Assembly (NCBI GenBank): GCA_022560025.1
Contig: JAFISE010000026.1
Coordinates: forward strand, 124,001 to 188,000
Direction: 5' to 3'
Origin: Stagonosporopsis chrysanthemi
Taxonomy: Eukaryota > Ascomycota > Dothideomycetes > Pleosporales > Didymellaceae
DNA length: 64,000 nucleotides
Position numbers and translations under genes: made by a program
Part shown: positions 23,978 through 34,737 of the stretch, one piece after another
How the letters are laid out: the number at the start of each line of letters is the position of its first letter
Position numbering within the stretch: the first letter of the stretch is position 1
The notes under the pieces: model-generated
What the model was told of the DNA's origin: nothing
The model's input: the letters and a program-made list of their open reading frames with translations, nothing else
The model's database searches: none

Positions 23978-24310
23978 CGTTCACAGTCTCCCAGACTTCG
24001 GTCGCGAGGAGGGCTTCAGCTACTACTTTGAAAGCACTATGAGTGTTTTCTAGAGCGAGTATGGGGGTAGACTTATCGTTGCGAATTCTAAGAGAGAGTC
24101 CGCCCCATTATCAAGAAAGAGCTTAATCAAACACTGCATTTAAGAACATTGTTTTCGTCCAGGACCTGCCCCTGCATGATGTAATGGCGCAGAGAGAGAG
24201 GGGAGGACTGCGCTGCATTGACTATTGACGTGGGCTGAGCTGCTTATATGCCTGCCCATACACAAGCTATCCTAACTCGTACTAGAGTAGGCCTGGGCAG
24301 AGCCCAACCG
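23978..24310. other. Intergenic, nothing recognised
   Basis: 333 bp between two minus-strand genes; expected to hold the promoter of the coiled-coil gene and the 3' UTR of the ankyrin-like gene. Confidence 0.5.
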
Positions 24311-27208
24311 TTACACATGAAGGCATAAATCGCCCAGAGGTGATCTTCCATTGTGAAGGCGAGATGGAAAGTTTGCACTGTGACCCTTCTGAATCAACAC
24401 CTCTGCTACATCGTATCGCAAACAGCGTGATGCCTCGTAAAGGCTTCCGTCGTTAGATGTCTTGGCCGCCATTGTCCGTACCGTGGATATAGCCGATGTA
24501 CTGCTAGCGTAAAACAGCGTGGATCGGCTCCATCTATCCCGTACTGATGGGTCGGCTCCACGCTCAAGTAGCGTCTGAGCGATGTCACTCTGACCTTCCC
24601 GTGCAGCGGCAGCGAGTGGCGTCATGCCCGATACTGGGGAAGCACGAGCGACGGAGGTACCGGCAGCCAGGAGTTCGCGTACGACAGGATCCGAGATCCG
24701 CTTCCGAGGTTGTAGCAGACTCCACAATAGAGCTGTGATGGTCTCTTCGCCGCTCACTGGATCAGTCACCTCGCGGATGGTGACATCTGGATTCCAGCCC
24801 TCATCAAGTAGGAGCCCCAGAAGCGTTGCCTTTCGGTGGTAGGTTCGCATCGCCAATATAAGCACTGAGATCTTGCGGTCAACAACGGGTACCAGGTCTC
24901 TCCCTGCTGATGTACATCCACGCGTGAAACAATTGCTCATGAGATCAACAATTACTTGGTCTGAGATTTTAGAATTGAGTAGCACTGAAACGACTAGACT
25001 GAAGCTGGGATGACAACACAAAAGCTTTTCGAAGACAGATTGATCATGATCCTGAGTTGCAACCAGAAAGCAGACACCATCTGCACTGTTGACGTTTGTG
25101 CCATGCCGTAGCAGAGGTTCAACAAGAACCTTCATGCGTGGGACATCGTCAGTGATGTCCAGCGTAGCTTGCAGCGCAGCATCAATAGCAGGCTGCTCGA
25201 CACCGCATCCAAGGAGCTGCTGAGTGATGGACAGGGTGCTATCTGCACTGACTGTCCGATCGTGTAATACCTAATTAAGGCACAAGGTGCGAAAGCTTTT
25301 TGTGATATCAGATCGTGAGGGCGGGTGTGTCCCACTAAGAAGGATGTTTGTTAGCATTTGATTTCCAGACGACACTGCAATGCCCAAAGCGTCGCCACTC
25401 ACAGAAGCTCCTTGTCTCATGAGAACTGTAGCGGTGCTGAGGTCCTTGTTTTTCGCTGCAAATCTTGCCTCGGCGGTCAATCCGTTATCGAGAGTTTCTT
25501 GAGGAATGCCAAGTTTCAACAGTGTGTCCATGAGCGGCTTCTTCTTAGAGACATCTTGGAGTGCAATAGTGTACTCGAATGCGGGTCCAAGAAGCTTCGA
25601 ATCAACGGCAAGGAGTCGCTGTATCACATCTGTGTTCTCTGGACCTCCTTGGATTGCTATCTGCAATGTTTGAAGTAACGAAGTCTCTTCAACACCTTGC
25701 GCTAGCAGCATGTCTAACATGTTCAATGTTTTTGGATGGCTTTCACCTTGCGAGCCGAATACCAAGGGTAAGGCTTTCGAGGTGGATGCCGTAGCGGGCT
25801 TGTGACTACACAGCATGTGCAATATCGATTCGTCAGCTTGTGTGACTGCTAGGAAAATGGACTGTGCGTCGACTTGTGCGCCTGCTGTAAGCAAAAGCTC
25901 CATTAGAAACATATCGCGCTGTTCAACCGCAAGATTGAGCCACCGGATAATGGGAGGTCCTGCAGCGCCTCTGTGCAGAAGGCTCTGAATAGTGCGCAGC
26001 CTGTCTGCGCGAGGTGTGTCTAGTGGCAGTGCAGCAAGCGCAGCCGATGCATGTTGAGGTTCGATCGGGGTTTCTAGAATTGCATCTACGATGGCCCAAT
26101 TGGTGTTCTCGATTGCAAGCCGTAGGCACTCCGCATCGTTTGCAGTAGCGGAGACACCATTGGTGATCATCATTTTTGAGCCGACAGTATCGTTTTTCCG
26201 AACTCGACAGATAAGGAGATCAGGTAGTCCGATACTGGCTGGAGGTAGACCGCAGCAAAACAAGAGCTGTAGGAACCTCATTGTTGCTACGCACGTCCGC
26301 AATCGCATCACAGTATCCAGTAGTCTTTGTAGGTTCTGAGGGCTGAGAGTGATCGGGCCAGATACCAACGTGAGGGCCATCTCCCAGTCTTCCTTTCCGA
26401 TAGCCATATTGAGGGCGTTTGCGGAGTCGAAATTAGGATCAGCGCCGTAGCCGAGGAGGAGCGATGCAGTAGGCTCAGAGTTCTGTCGAACTGCTAATGA
26501 CAGACAGGATGCGATGACCTCATGACGAAGTGCTTTGGGCGCTCTGAGAAGCAGTTGGACGAATTTCAGGTCGTTCGACTGTACTGCAACAGCGAGTGCG
26601 TTAGGGAATCTGTTGAGGTCCGCTCCATGTCGCAGCAGTTCCTCGATACATGTCTGATCTTGCGCAGCAAGTGCAGCTTTCAACGCTTCATCTAAGCTGG
26701 TCTGATCCGCACCGGAGCTAGCAAGTATGTTGATGGCGTCGGCCCGGCGAAGTGTAGCAGCTTGCTGCAGCACTGTGCTTCGGCGGCGAAAATTGGAGTT
26801 GGGCGTATTACTCTTTGACTTCTTCTTGTCAAAGGTGTCGATGAAGTTAACTTTGGCGCCCAAGCTCAGGAAAGCCTGCACAAGTCTCGGACTTGAATCA
26901 GGATTGCGGATCACGGCAGATAGAGCTTGATCCAGTTCGTCCTGAGAGAACTCCCATTGTGTCGTGTTCAAAGCCTTCTCCTTCTCTTTGGAGCTTTTGA
27001 AGATACGCTTCAGCACAGCATCTTTGTTTTCTGGGTTCTTCTGCCGCCGCCTGATCAATATATCTCGAGCTTGTATGTGGTCTTCGTCGGTGGAAAGGTT
27101 CCTAGATTGCGAGGCGGCAGGTAAGCACGGCTGTCGGGTAGTGACCGGGGTGATGCCTGCGTGCTGAAGGAGCTCCCCGAGGCTGACTCTTCTCTCAATT
27201 TGAGCCAT
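24311..27208 (-). CDS. Large ankyrin-repeat-like protein
   Basis: Two exons, 27208-25336 and 25251-24311, 937 residues. The frame is continuous across the whole span except for one in-frame TAG at 25273-25271. Removing an 84-nt segment (25335-25252, GT...CAG, 28 codons) deletes the stop and restores repeat-like sequence. Throughout there are ankyrin-like helix pairs: VQAFLSLGAKVNF, INILASSGADQTSLDEAL, LLRHGADLNRFPNALAVAVQ, LLLGYGADPNFDSANALNMAI, AQTLLERGADPSVRDRWSRS. The N-terminus is basic (RRRQKNPENKDAVLKRIF). Such proteins are usually protein-binding scaffolds and no enzyme domain is attached. An alternative acceptor at CAG 25246-25244 would shorten it by two residues. The donor GTGGGA is weak, so the junction needs RNA evidence. 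Confidence 0.78.
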
Positions 27209-28613
27209 GATGATGGTGGGGGTAGTGAAGGGAGATCATGTTGAAGGCATGGAATCGCAAAGGACAATATTAGAACTCAATGTCTTAGTCGTGGCGTATT
27301 GCGTGTAGCTGGTGCGGAGGCTGCGGCCAACGGATCTGCACTAGCCGAATCCGCGTTCCTGCTACCAGCCAAATCAACGTCACCCTTCTGCCCGCCGGAA
27401 GGTGCAAAGCTCCGAATCTTGCATCGGCGCATCCTTTGTCACGAGGTTGCATTCGTCATCACCATGCGGTTCACCAGCCAGCCGCCCAACGGCACTTTGT
27501 GGAAGTAGAAGAATGTCTTGTTGGCCGATTGCGATTTTGATGATCGGCGGTAACGAATGCCGTTTGCTGGGGAAATCGGCTAGAACAGTCTGGAGATGGT
27601 GGAGGATGCGGGTTAGTGTCGTATAGTGCCTCGATTAACCCCAGGCCAGCCCAATTGAGAAACATCCGTCCATCGCGGCAGTGAAGACGGCCTTGAGCGC
27701 GGACGAGAATCGGACTCGTTCACCGGAGATACGACCGGCGTTGTTGTTATTGTTCGAGATGTGCACAAACGGCAAAACGGCAAAGCGGCAACTGTGAGGT
27801 TTTCATCGATTCCGCCATGTGACAACACTTAGTCCCGCGTTTAAATATCTGCAAGTACCGTTTCACTCGACTCTTTCCAGACTGTAGATCGGCCAGGAAG
27901 GAAAGAACCATCAGTGAACACTAGCTTACAGATACGCTTGCCTGAGAATGTCGTCATGGCCCGCTGGAGCCACCATAAAACACCCCTCCGTGCACGCTTC
28001 TTCGGTTTGCCAGATATCGTCGAGTCCCAACCATGGAACAGCATGTAAAAGTTAGCTGGAGACCGCAGATACAAATATACTGTAGGGACGATGTTTCAAC
28101 GTTTTGTCCTCCACCAAACGGCGGGAAGCCCACGTCCGAGCACACCCTGTCACGTCTGTTCCCGGCTGCCAGTTCGTCTCACCATGAACCTCCATCCAGA
28201 AGGCGGGAACGTTTCACCGCGAAATCGCTGTCAACTTGTATATATGAAACTACTCGTCCCTTCTATTAGTGTTATCGTCCTTGTCGAAGAACACAACCCA
28301 GGTCAAGTCGATCGCAGCGAAACGTCACCAACATGCAGGAGGGTTTCGTCTTTTGTCTGAAGCCTTTGCAGTTCCTTCAACATGACTAGGACGGCTTTTG
28401 AGCCGCGATTTGTACAACCGCAAGACGTCGTAGCACAGTGGCGGCCTATATATTGACTGCGAAACCTGCACTTCAACCACCCAGCTCGCGCCTACGATCA
28501 TTCTTCTCTTTCACAACCTTCGTTCTTCCTGGCTCTGGTAGCCCTCTTCGTATTGGTCGTCTATCCCTTCTGTTTCAACTACAGTCTAATTCTCTTAAAC
28601 CAAATCATACATC
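27209..28613. other. Intergenic, divergent promoters
   Basis: 1.4 kb between the ankyrin-like gene (minus) and a secreted-protein gene (plus). Small ORFs on both strands, including a 78-codon ATG frame at 28033, show no motif. A TATA-like element lies at 28447-28453. Confidence 0.5.
28447..28453 (+). promoter_or_regulatory. TATA-like box for the DUF3455 gene
   Basis: TATATAT about 160 bp upstream of the ATG at 28614, in an otherwise mixed-composition promoter. Confidence 0.5.
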
Positions 28614-29213
28614 ATGCTTTATTCACGCATTCTCGCTGTGTCTGCGCTACCGCTCGCATTTGCAGCACCGTTTTGCCCTTATCAGAACGGTACCGCAAAT
28701 GGCACCATGGCCTGCGACCTCAGTATCGTTCGCCAGCCTGCCAACGCTCTTACGCCGCCATCACCAGATTTGCGACTGGTTCTTATTGCCCGTGGAGAGG
28801 GCACGCAGAACTTCACTTGTGCAACACCAACTTCAGTACCCACGACAATTGGCGCCATAGCCGACTTGTTCAATGCATCCTGTGAGGTCGCCAATCCTGG
28901 TGTAGCGCAGAACAACACGATACAAGCGGCAAACATTGGCAACCACTTTTTCACTGATCTGACGACACCCGACTTTGACATCCCAAGCCTAGGAAACACC
29001 AGAACAAAGAAGGTCGAGGAAGTGGCCGCGCCCGACCCAGCCACCAATATCAAATGGCTGAAGCTCCAGGCGCAACCAGACTCGACAAGTCAAGTCAAGT
29101 ACGTTTACAGGCTGAATACCGCTGGTGGACTTACGCCTATAAGCTGTGCAGGAAGATCAGAAGCAGAAGTGATTACCGTGCAATACCAGGCGCAGTATTG
29201 GGTTTACTCTTAA
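28614..29213 (+). CDS. Secreted DUF3455 family protein
   Basis: Single exon of 199 residues. Residues 1-18 form a signal peptide (LAVSALPLAFAA). The mature part has the DUF3455 pattern: LVLIARGEGTQNFTC early, then AIADLFNASC, FTDLTTPDFDI, and a C-terminal IKWLKLQAQ...VKYVYRLNTAGG block. The cysteines C46/C80-type pairs are placed for disulfides in an extracellular protein, and several N-x-T/S glycosylation sites are present. This fungal family is extracellular and of unknown function. Translation ends immediately after TVQYQAQYWVYS. Confidence 0.87.
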   Translation: MLYSRILAVSALPLAFAAPFCPYQNGTANGTMACDLSIVRQPANALTPPSPDLRLVLIARGEGTQNFTCATPTSVPTTIGAIADLFNASCEVANPGVAQNNTIQAANIGNHFFTDLTTPDFDIPSLGNTRTKKVEEVAAPDPATNIKWLKLQAQPDSTSQVKYVYRLNTAGGLTPISCAGRSEAEVITVQYQAQYWVYS

Positions 29214-29564
29214 AGTTTTGAAAGAAATGTCTACGTTCTACGGTCAGACGTAGGACGGGCGCCAGGAAGGATTGGTTGGGATAAGGTATCAAAGAGGCTT
29301 ATGTGTAATGTAGCAAGAGTAAAATGACAGCATAGGACACCAAATGTACAGTCAGACAAACGGGGCTAGTACTCTGATCGATGAATTCTGTGAAAATGGA
29401 GCGGCCGAACTCTGCTAGTCCGAAAAGAGAAAGGCGTACTGTGGAGCTCTTGCCTCGGTCCAGCCATACCTCCCGAGCACCATCACGCGCGCGATAACGC
29501 AAAGACACGCTCACTCGGTCGCTGCAACACTTGTGTAGCATTCGCGCCAGCCGAAGAAGTAACC
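29214..29564. other. Intergenic between two plus-strand genes
   Basis: 351 bp holding the DUF3455 3' UTR and the peroxin promoter. No other gene seen. Confidence 0.5.
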
Positions 29565-30833
29565 ATGTCGAAGCCATCAATACCCGCCTGGCAACGGGCA
29601 GCAACGAGCGACCCGCCATCTCTACCTGCGCAAGAGCTGCCGAAGCCGGAGAACGCAGCAGAGGACAGCACAAAACCTGTCGCAGAAGAATCTGCTAGCC
29701 CAGAGACCGCAGGGCAGGTCACTCAGAGTACAGACCTACTGGCCCAAGCATCGCGCTTCTTGGAAGATGCAAACATCCGTGATGCGCCACGAGAGAAAAA
29801 GGCAGTGTTCTTGCAGGCCAAAGGCGTATCTTCCGAGGATATCGAGACATTACTGGGAAAGGCAGCAGAGGAAGAAGCATCGCCTGATCTGGAGGAGGCT
29901 GGTGCTCGAGCTTGGTCGACAGTGAGTGGCCTGGCACCTTTCTCCCGGGACAGCTTCACAGAGCCTTAGAACTGACGACTTTAGTCACCTTCAAGAGCAG
30001 TCGCAGGGTCGCCCGCACCTCCAACGCAACCCCGCGAAATACCCCCGATCGTTACATATCCGGAATTTCTTGCACAAACTGAGAAGCCACCACCACTGGT
30101 CACGACCAATCGCTTAGTGACTACAGCGTACGTTGCAGGAGGTCTGATGGCCACGCTATACGGCTTGTCCAAGTATATCATAGCGCCAATGGCACACAAT
30201 CTTGCCGAAGCGCGACATGAGTTTGCTGCACACACGCAAGAGCAGCTGGTGGAGCTGAACAAGAAGCTTGGCGGAGCTGTTTCGGTAGATCCAGCCAGCA
30301 AGGTCAAGAAGACCACCTCAGAGATCGGGGATGATGTATCAGAAGCCGACTCAGATCCTACCGAGCTCTACCACCGCGACTACGGGACACAAACCACGCC
30401 CAATCTGTCACGACGTCCCTCTCTTGCCGAAACGGACGCCCATCCCACCGTGACAGCCCACGAGAACCGACTGAAAATCATCACCTCACATCTGAACGAA
30501 CTGGTCAGTAACCGAACGAACAACCATGTCTCCCGTGACTCGCTGCAGACAAAAGTGTCAGACTTGACCAGCTATCTCAACGACATGAGCTACCAGAACC
30601 AATACTATTCTAGTATGAACGGGTTATACGGCGGTAATTACGGGCTGCCCTCGGGCAAGGATGGCAAGGCAGACCAGATAGACGTCCTGAAGCAAGACAT
30701 AAGGGCAGTCAAAGGCGTCTTCCTGAGTGCGAGGAACTTCCCCACAGGTGGGCAGCGTTTACCTGGGTCACGTACACCTCCGAGTGCTATGCCGACAGGA
30801 AGACAAACGCCGCCGATACCGACTGGAAGATGA
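29565..30833 (+). CDS. PEX14: Pex14-type peroxin (Pex14 or Pex14/17-Pex33 type)
   Basis: Exons 29565-29921 and 29985-30833, 401 residues. Residues 57-100 are the conserved Pex14 N-terminal domain (LLAQASRFLEDANIRDAPREKKAVFLQAKGVSSEDIETLL split over that range), which binds Pex5 and Pex19. A PPIVTYPEFL stretch at 140-148 precedes a single hydrophobic segment at about 165-187 that would anchor it in the peroxisomal membrane. A helical segment (HNLAEARHEFAAHTQEQLVELNKKL) and a low-complexity tail with Thr-Gly-Arg repeats follow. It belongs to the docking complex for matrix-protein import. Filamentous fungi also have a Pex14-like protein (Pex14/17, Pex33); I cannot separate the two by eye. Confidence 0.9.
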
Positions 30834-31206
30834 GAGTGTAGACAATGCAATGCATACATCTTGAGAAGGCAGCAGGCACCATGCACATAAGAAACAGCTC
30901 TCCCGATTTTCAAATCATTGTATTCAACGAAGAAACGATCTGTACGTATCAACGAAGACAAACTATGCAGGTAGGTCTGCTGGATGGGAATCCTCCCCGT
31001 GGCTGCAACTTATCGATTTCTAGAGTCTCGCCGAATTTGAGCAAGCAACAGAGGGGTCATTGCGCGCGCCCGCAAGTACAATTACATTGACCTTTGTCGA
31101 TTTCTCTTCTCCGCCATCTATACGTTCCTGATCTTGACCTTCCTTCTTCTATACTTCACACCATCTCGTATCCTACATATTCGTCCCTCGACATCCCTTC
31201 CGTCAT
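30834..31206. other. Intergenic between convergent genes
   Basis: 373 bp between the peroxin 3' end and the 3' end of the chitin-binding gene. Nothing recognised. Confidence 0.5.
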
Positions 31207-31930
31207 CTAAGCCTTGCACAGGTTCGTCGATCCACTCCAGTTCTTCTGGCACCAGTTGGCTGCACCACAGAAATCGTCTCCAGTACCGCAGAAGTTCGAG
31301 CCGGAGCAGCACAGCCCAGCCTTGCACTTCTTGTTGACGATGGGTCCGCAAGTCTCGCCCTCAGCAGCATCGGCGCCACGCGCAACAGTAGGCTCAGTGG
31401 GGGCCTTCTCGGAATTGCACTTTCCGAAGCCGGCCTGGCACCCGTCGCCGCAGTACAGAGCCTGATCCTGGATGTCGTTCTTGGGGCCGCAGTGACCGGC
31501 CGAAGAGCAGCAGCGGTAGAAGTAGCCGTTTGCGCCGGCGCCGGGGCAGGTGACGCCGCCCTGGGCGTGGCCGCAGACATCGATGACGGGGACGGTGGCG
31601 GGGAAGGTCTGCGCGGGGGAGGTGGGTGCGGAGGCCTTGGTCGTGGTCTTCAGGGTGGTAGAGGCCTTGGGAGCACATGAGGAGCCAGGCGCGGAGAAGG
31701 ACTTCAGGCACGTGGAGGCATCGCAGTGGTCCTTGGTGCTACCGCACTGTGTTGGGTTAGGGGGGCAAATCAAGCAGAGTTAGAGCGAGATGGCTTACCC
31801 ATCCGTATTGAGAGCAGCAGTTGTTGTCCTTGCAAGCGACATTGCCGTACTGGGGGCCGCAGTTCTCGGGGTCGATCTGAGCGAAAGCACCCGCGGCGAG
31901 GGATAGGATAGCGACAGCAGCGAACTTCAT
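31207..31930 (-). CDS. Secreted chitin-binding protein with three hevein-type (CBM18) modules
   Basis: Exons 31930-31799 and 31746-31207, 223 residues. Residues 1-18 are a signal peptide (AAVAILSLAAGAFAQ). Three cysteine-rich hevein-like modules follow: about 20-60 (CGPQYGNVACKDNNCCSQYGWCG), about 98-145 (CGHAQGGVTC...FYRCCSSAGHCG), and about 168-222 (CGPIVNKKCKAGLCCSGSNFCG). A Ser/Thr/Ala-rich linker separates modules 1 and 2. The 52-nt intron cuts module 1 between the conserved YGW and CG, so only the spliced form keeps its disulfide pattern. There is no catalytic domain. Proteins of this type bind chitin and can shield the fungal wall or act on host-derived chitin oligomers; an effector role is inference only. 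Confidence 0.9.
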
Positions 31931-32865
31931 TATGACTAGAATATATTCTGTAACGAAAGACTTAAATATTCAAACAGATGAATGCGAACAAGAACAGCGA
32001 CGATAGAACAAGGAGATGGCAATCGACAACAAAACATACAGACCGTCCAGGGCTGAACTCTTAAGTAGACATATTTTTAGATGACCCCGTATTGTTGCTG
32101 CCGCTCACCACCTTGCATGTCCAATCACCACCACGTGCTGTTGGCCTGATAGACACTGTGCAGGGTTGTTCTAGCGAGCATGAGCGTTTTGAACCTTAGC
32201 GGGCGCTATGGGCTGCCAGGTTACGTCAAAAGGAAGGTCCGTTCCTATGCAGGGATCATTGGGCTTCCAAAACAGATCCCATTGACTCGGAAATTTGCCT
32301 TCGGTGCCGAGGTGGCCGCTTATCATGCGCTGGAATGAAGAAGCATGACTGGCGCGTAGGTAACGTGTTGCTCATTGTTTGCCATCAATGGACAAGCGAT
32401 TGCGCCCAAAGGTTATTCGTTACTCATTGCTCATGATTGCATATGATGAACGAACACTTCAGTCTGCGGCCAGAATGAGCAGTCCTAATCAATTATCGAA
32501 CACGAGAAACGGAGACGCGAGTTCTTGCAAGGTGGAGGAAAAGGAGTGGGCCCCCGTTCAATGCCGATGAAAATTAAGCACCCGCCAAGTGCTAGCACTT
32601 GGGACCAATCACGGCCAAGTCCCACACGCATCCCCTGACTCTGTTCTTGATTCAGACAATGGCCGATACGAAGCTTTTGAGGCGTTAGCTTGTTATGTCG
32701 CGTACGCTGAAGAAAGCCGTTTGTTCATGACTTCATTGCTTCGTATCTGAATGTGAGGCTCGGCTGCACGGGGTGCTCCCCCGCCTGCTATTCTAAGTAA
32801 TACACTAATCGCTCACTCAGGAGCTACGTAGAAGGTAGGTCGTACGCGCCAAATATTAAGTCCTT
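31931..32865. other. Intergenic with an 18-bp palindrome
   Basis: 935 bp upstream of the chitin-binding gene and downstream of the SDR gene. No gene seen. The only structured element noted is the palindrome at 32585-32602. Confidence 0.5.
32585..32602. repeat. 18-bp perfect palindrome
   Basis: CCAAGTGCT followed directly by its reverse complement AGCACTTGG. It lies between the SDR 3' end and the chitin-binding gene promoter. Possible dimer-binding site; not recognised. Confidence 0.8.
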
Positions 32866-33837
32866 TTAGTTGCCCGCCTGAAAAGAGTAGCCGCCATCCA
32901 CAGTAATCGTCTGACCGTTGAGGTACTGGCAAGTGGCGACGAACATGATCGATTGAGCCATATCAGTGTCCTTGCCTGGGCGCCCGGCAGGAAGGCCCTC
33001 TTTCTTCTCCTTTGGCATCTCTGACTTCTGGTTCTCGTCACTGCTCTCTTGTGTGGTCATCTCACTCGGGAAGACACCAGGTGCGATGCTGTTGACACGG
33101 ACCTTGATGCCATTCTTCGCGATCTCCGTCGCGAGCATCTTGTTGACATGGATGATAGCTCCCTTGCTGGCATTGTAGGAGAAATGGTCCTGCGAGATAC
33201 GGACGTGGCCCGAAATTGAAGAGATGTTTACGATTGTGGAAGACCAGCCGTGTGTCTGCTCGGTTCCCTTTGCGAGAAGAGGAAGGAAGGCGGTTCCCTG
33301 GGCTCGTCAATCATGATTCATGGTGATCATTGCAGGTTCGACTTACCATCAGGAAGGGACCAACAACGTTGGTCTGGTAAGTGTCAAGCCACGCCTTCTC
33401 GCTTGTATCGCCAAACATGTTCTTTGCGAACTCCTCAGCACTATCGACCTCGGAGTTGGTCTTGCCGTACGCAATACCAGCATTGTTGACGAGGATGTCT
33501 AGGTATTTCTCCCTTGACTCAATCTCTTTCAAGATCTTCCTTGACGGTGTTAGCTTCATGGAGAGCACCTAAATGGAAGGAAAACCTACTGGACACCATC
33601 CTTGGTCTGGACATCTCCGACAATCGGGATGATCTGACCGGGGATGTCCTTGCCATGAGCTTCAACAACTGTCTTAAGCTTGTCCTCTGTCCTGCCAACG
33701 ATGTACACCTTGGCACCATTGACGGCAAGAGTCTGCGTGATCATCAGACCAATACCTGACCCTCCGCCGGTGACAAGGGCAATCTTGTCCTTGACATTGA
33801 AGATATTGGATTGCTGCAATTCTGCGTTGTTTGACAT
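32866..33837 (-). CDS. Short-chain dehydrogenase/reductase (SDR), classical type
   Basis: Exons 33837-33590, 33539-33347 and 33297-32866, 290 residues. Rossmann NAD(P) motif TGGGSGIG at 23-30, NNAG at 101-104, and the catalytic Ser (ISSISG, about 174) with YNASK (Y188, K192). It ends in ITVDGG, typical of classical SDRs. The substrate is unknown. The first donor GTAGGT overlaps an in-frame TAG, so without splicing the frame would stop; splicing joins VQ to KILKE cleanly. An upstream in-frame ATG at 34041 would add 68 Ser/Arg-rich residues that could be a mitochondrial presequence, but I prefer 33837, where the conserved region starts. It is transcribed in the same direction as the upstream Hsp70-like gene. 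Confidence 0.93.
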
Positions 33838-34737
33838 TGTGGAATAAGTGCGTTGTGATGCGTGTTTCCGGGATGACAGAAAAGGTCTAGAAAAGGTTTC
33901 TTTGCAAAGGATTGTTGCTTTGGAACTGATATATCGTGAGAATTCATGGGTGTGGAGTTCAGTTGATGCACGGCGATGACTGACGTCACCAAATCGTATT
34001 GCACTGCGCGTCAGTGTGACATAGGGTAAAAGTCGTGACATACTTCCAGAACTTCAACGGTCAGTGTTCATAGGTGATACACGAGGGGAAGCTGCAACTT
34101 AAAGCTAGGAGCGAGGTGGGCTGCAACAAATAGTGCATCAACGTGCTAATGATGTCACGTTAACGGCCAATATCGTAGTGCTTGGTGGCTTCACAACAGC
34201 ATCTTTCACAAATGAATTGCATATCCACTATCATTCCGTGCCAGATATTGTTGAGGCCTCTTACATTTAGCACGAGTCATGGGTCCTTCGTCGTGATGGT
34301 ACAACCTTCTTCCACAAGCAGATCTCGCCTATGCCAAGTGGTAACTTACAACCCCAGGTTCTTGTAGCTCTACCTACTATATGCCATATAGATGGAACAC
34401 CCAACACGTGCAAGCTCATTCGTCTCGCTAGACCGTGGAATCTTTCTTGCCGTCTCAAAATTCTTATAAAAAAAAAGACAGTGGCCATGTCCAAAATTTC
34501 TGTTCCCTCATTGACGCTCAGTGCCGGGGTGGCGTTCACGCGTCATGGTATTTAAAGCACACAACACCAGTCCCTCAAGACCAGCGACGGCGTTGCGATA
34601 ATAGTGAATTTGTTCGTCCAGGAAGGCAGGTGTCGGGAGGGCCGTGGAGGGTAGCGGACTACAGACAATGGCTCGTTGTTCTTCTTGAGCCCAGATCTTT
34701 CAAACTTCAGGCTTAGGTCTGAGTCTCGCTGCAGTTC
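33838..34737. other. Intergenic between two minus-strand genes
   Basis: 900 bp with promoter/leader of the SDR gene (possible upstream coding extension to 34041) and the 3' end of the Hsp70-like gene. No other gene recognised. Confidence 0.5.

Noticed and set aside
28033..28269. 78-codon ATG frame in an intergenic region
   Set aside because: No motif; overlaps equally good frames on both strands.
34039..34041. Upstream ATG of the SDR gene as the start
   Set aside because: It adds 68 residues of uncertain character; the conserved SDR begins just after the ATG at 33837. Kept only as an alternative.
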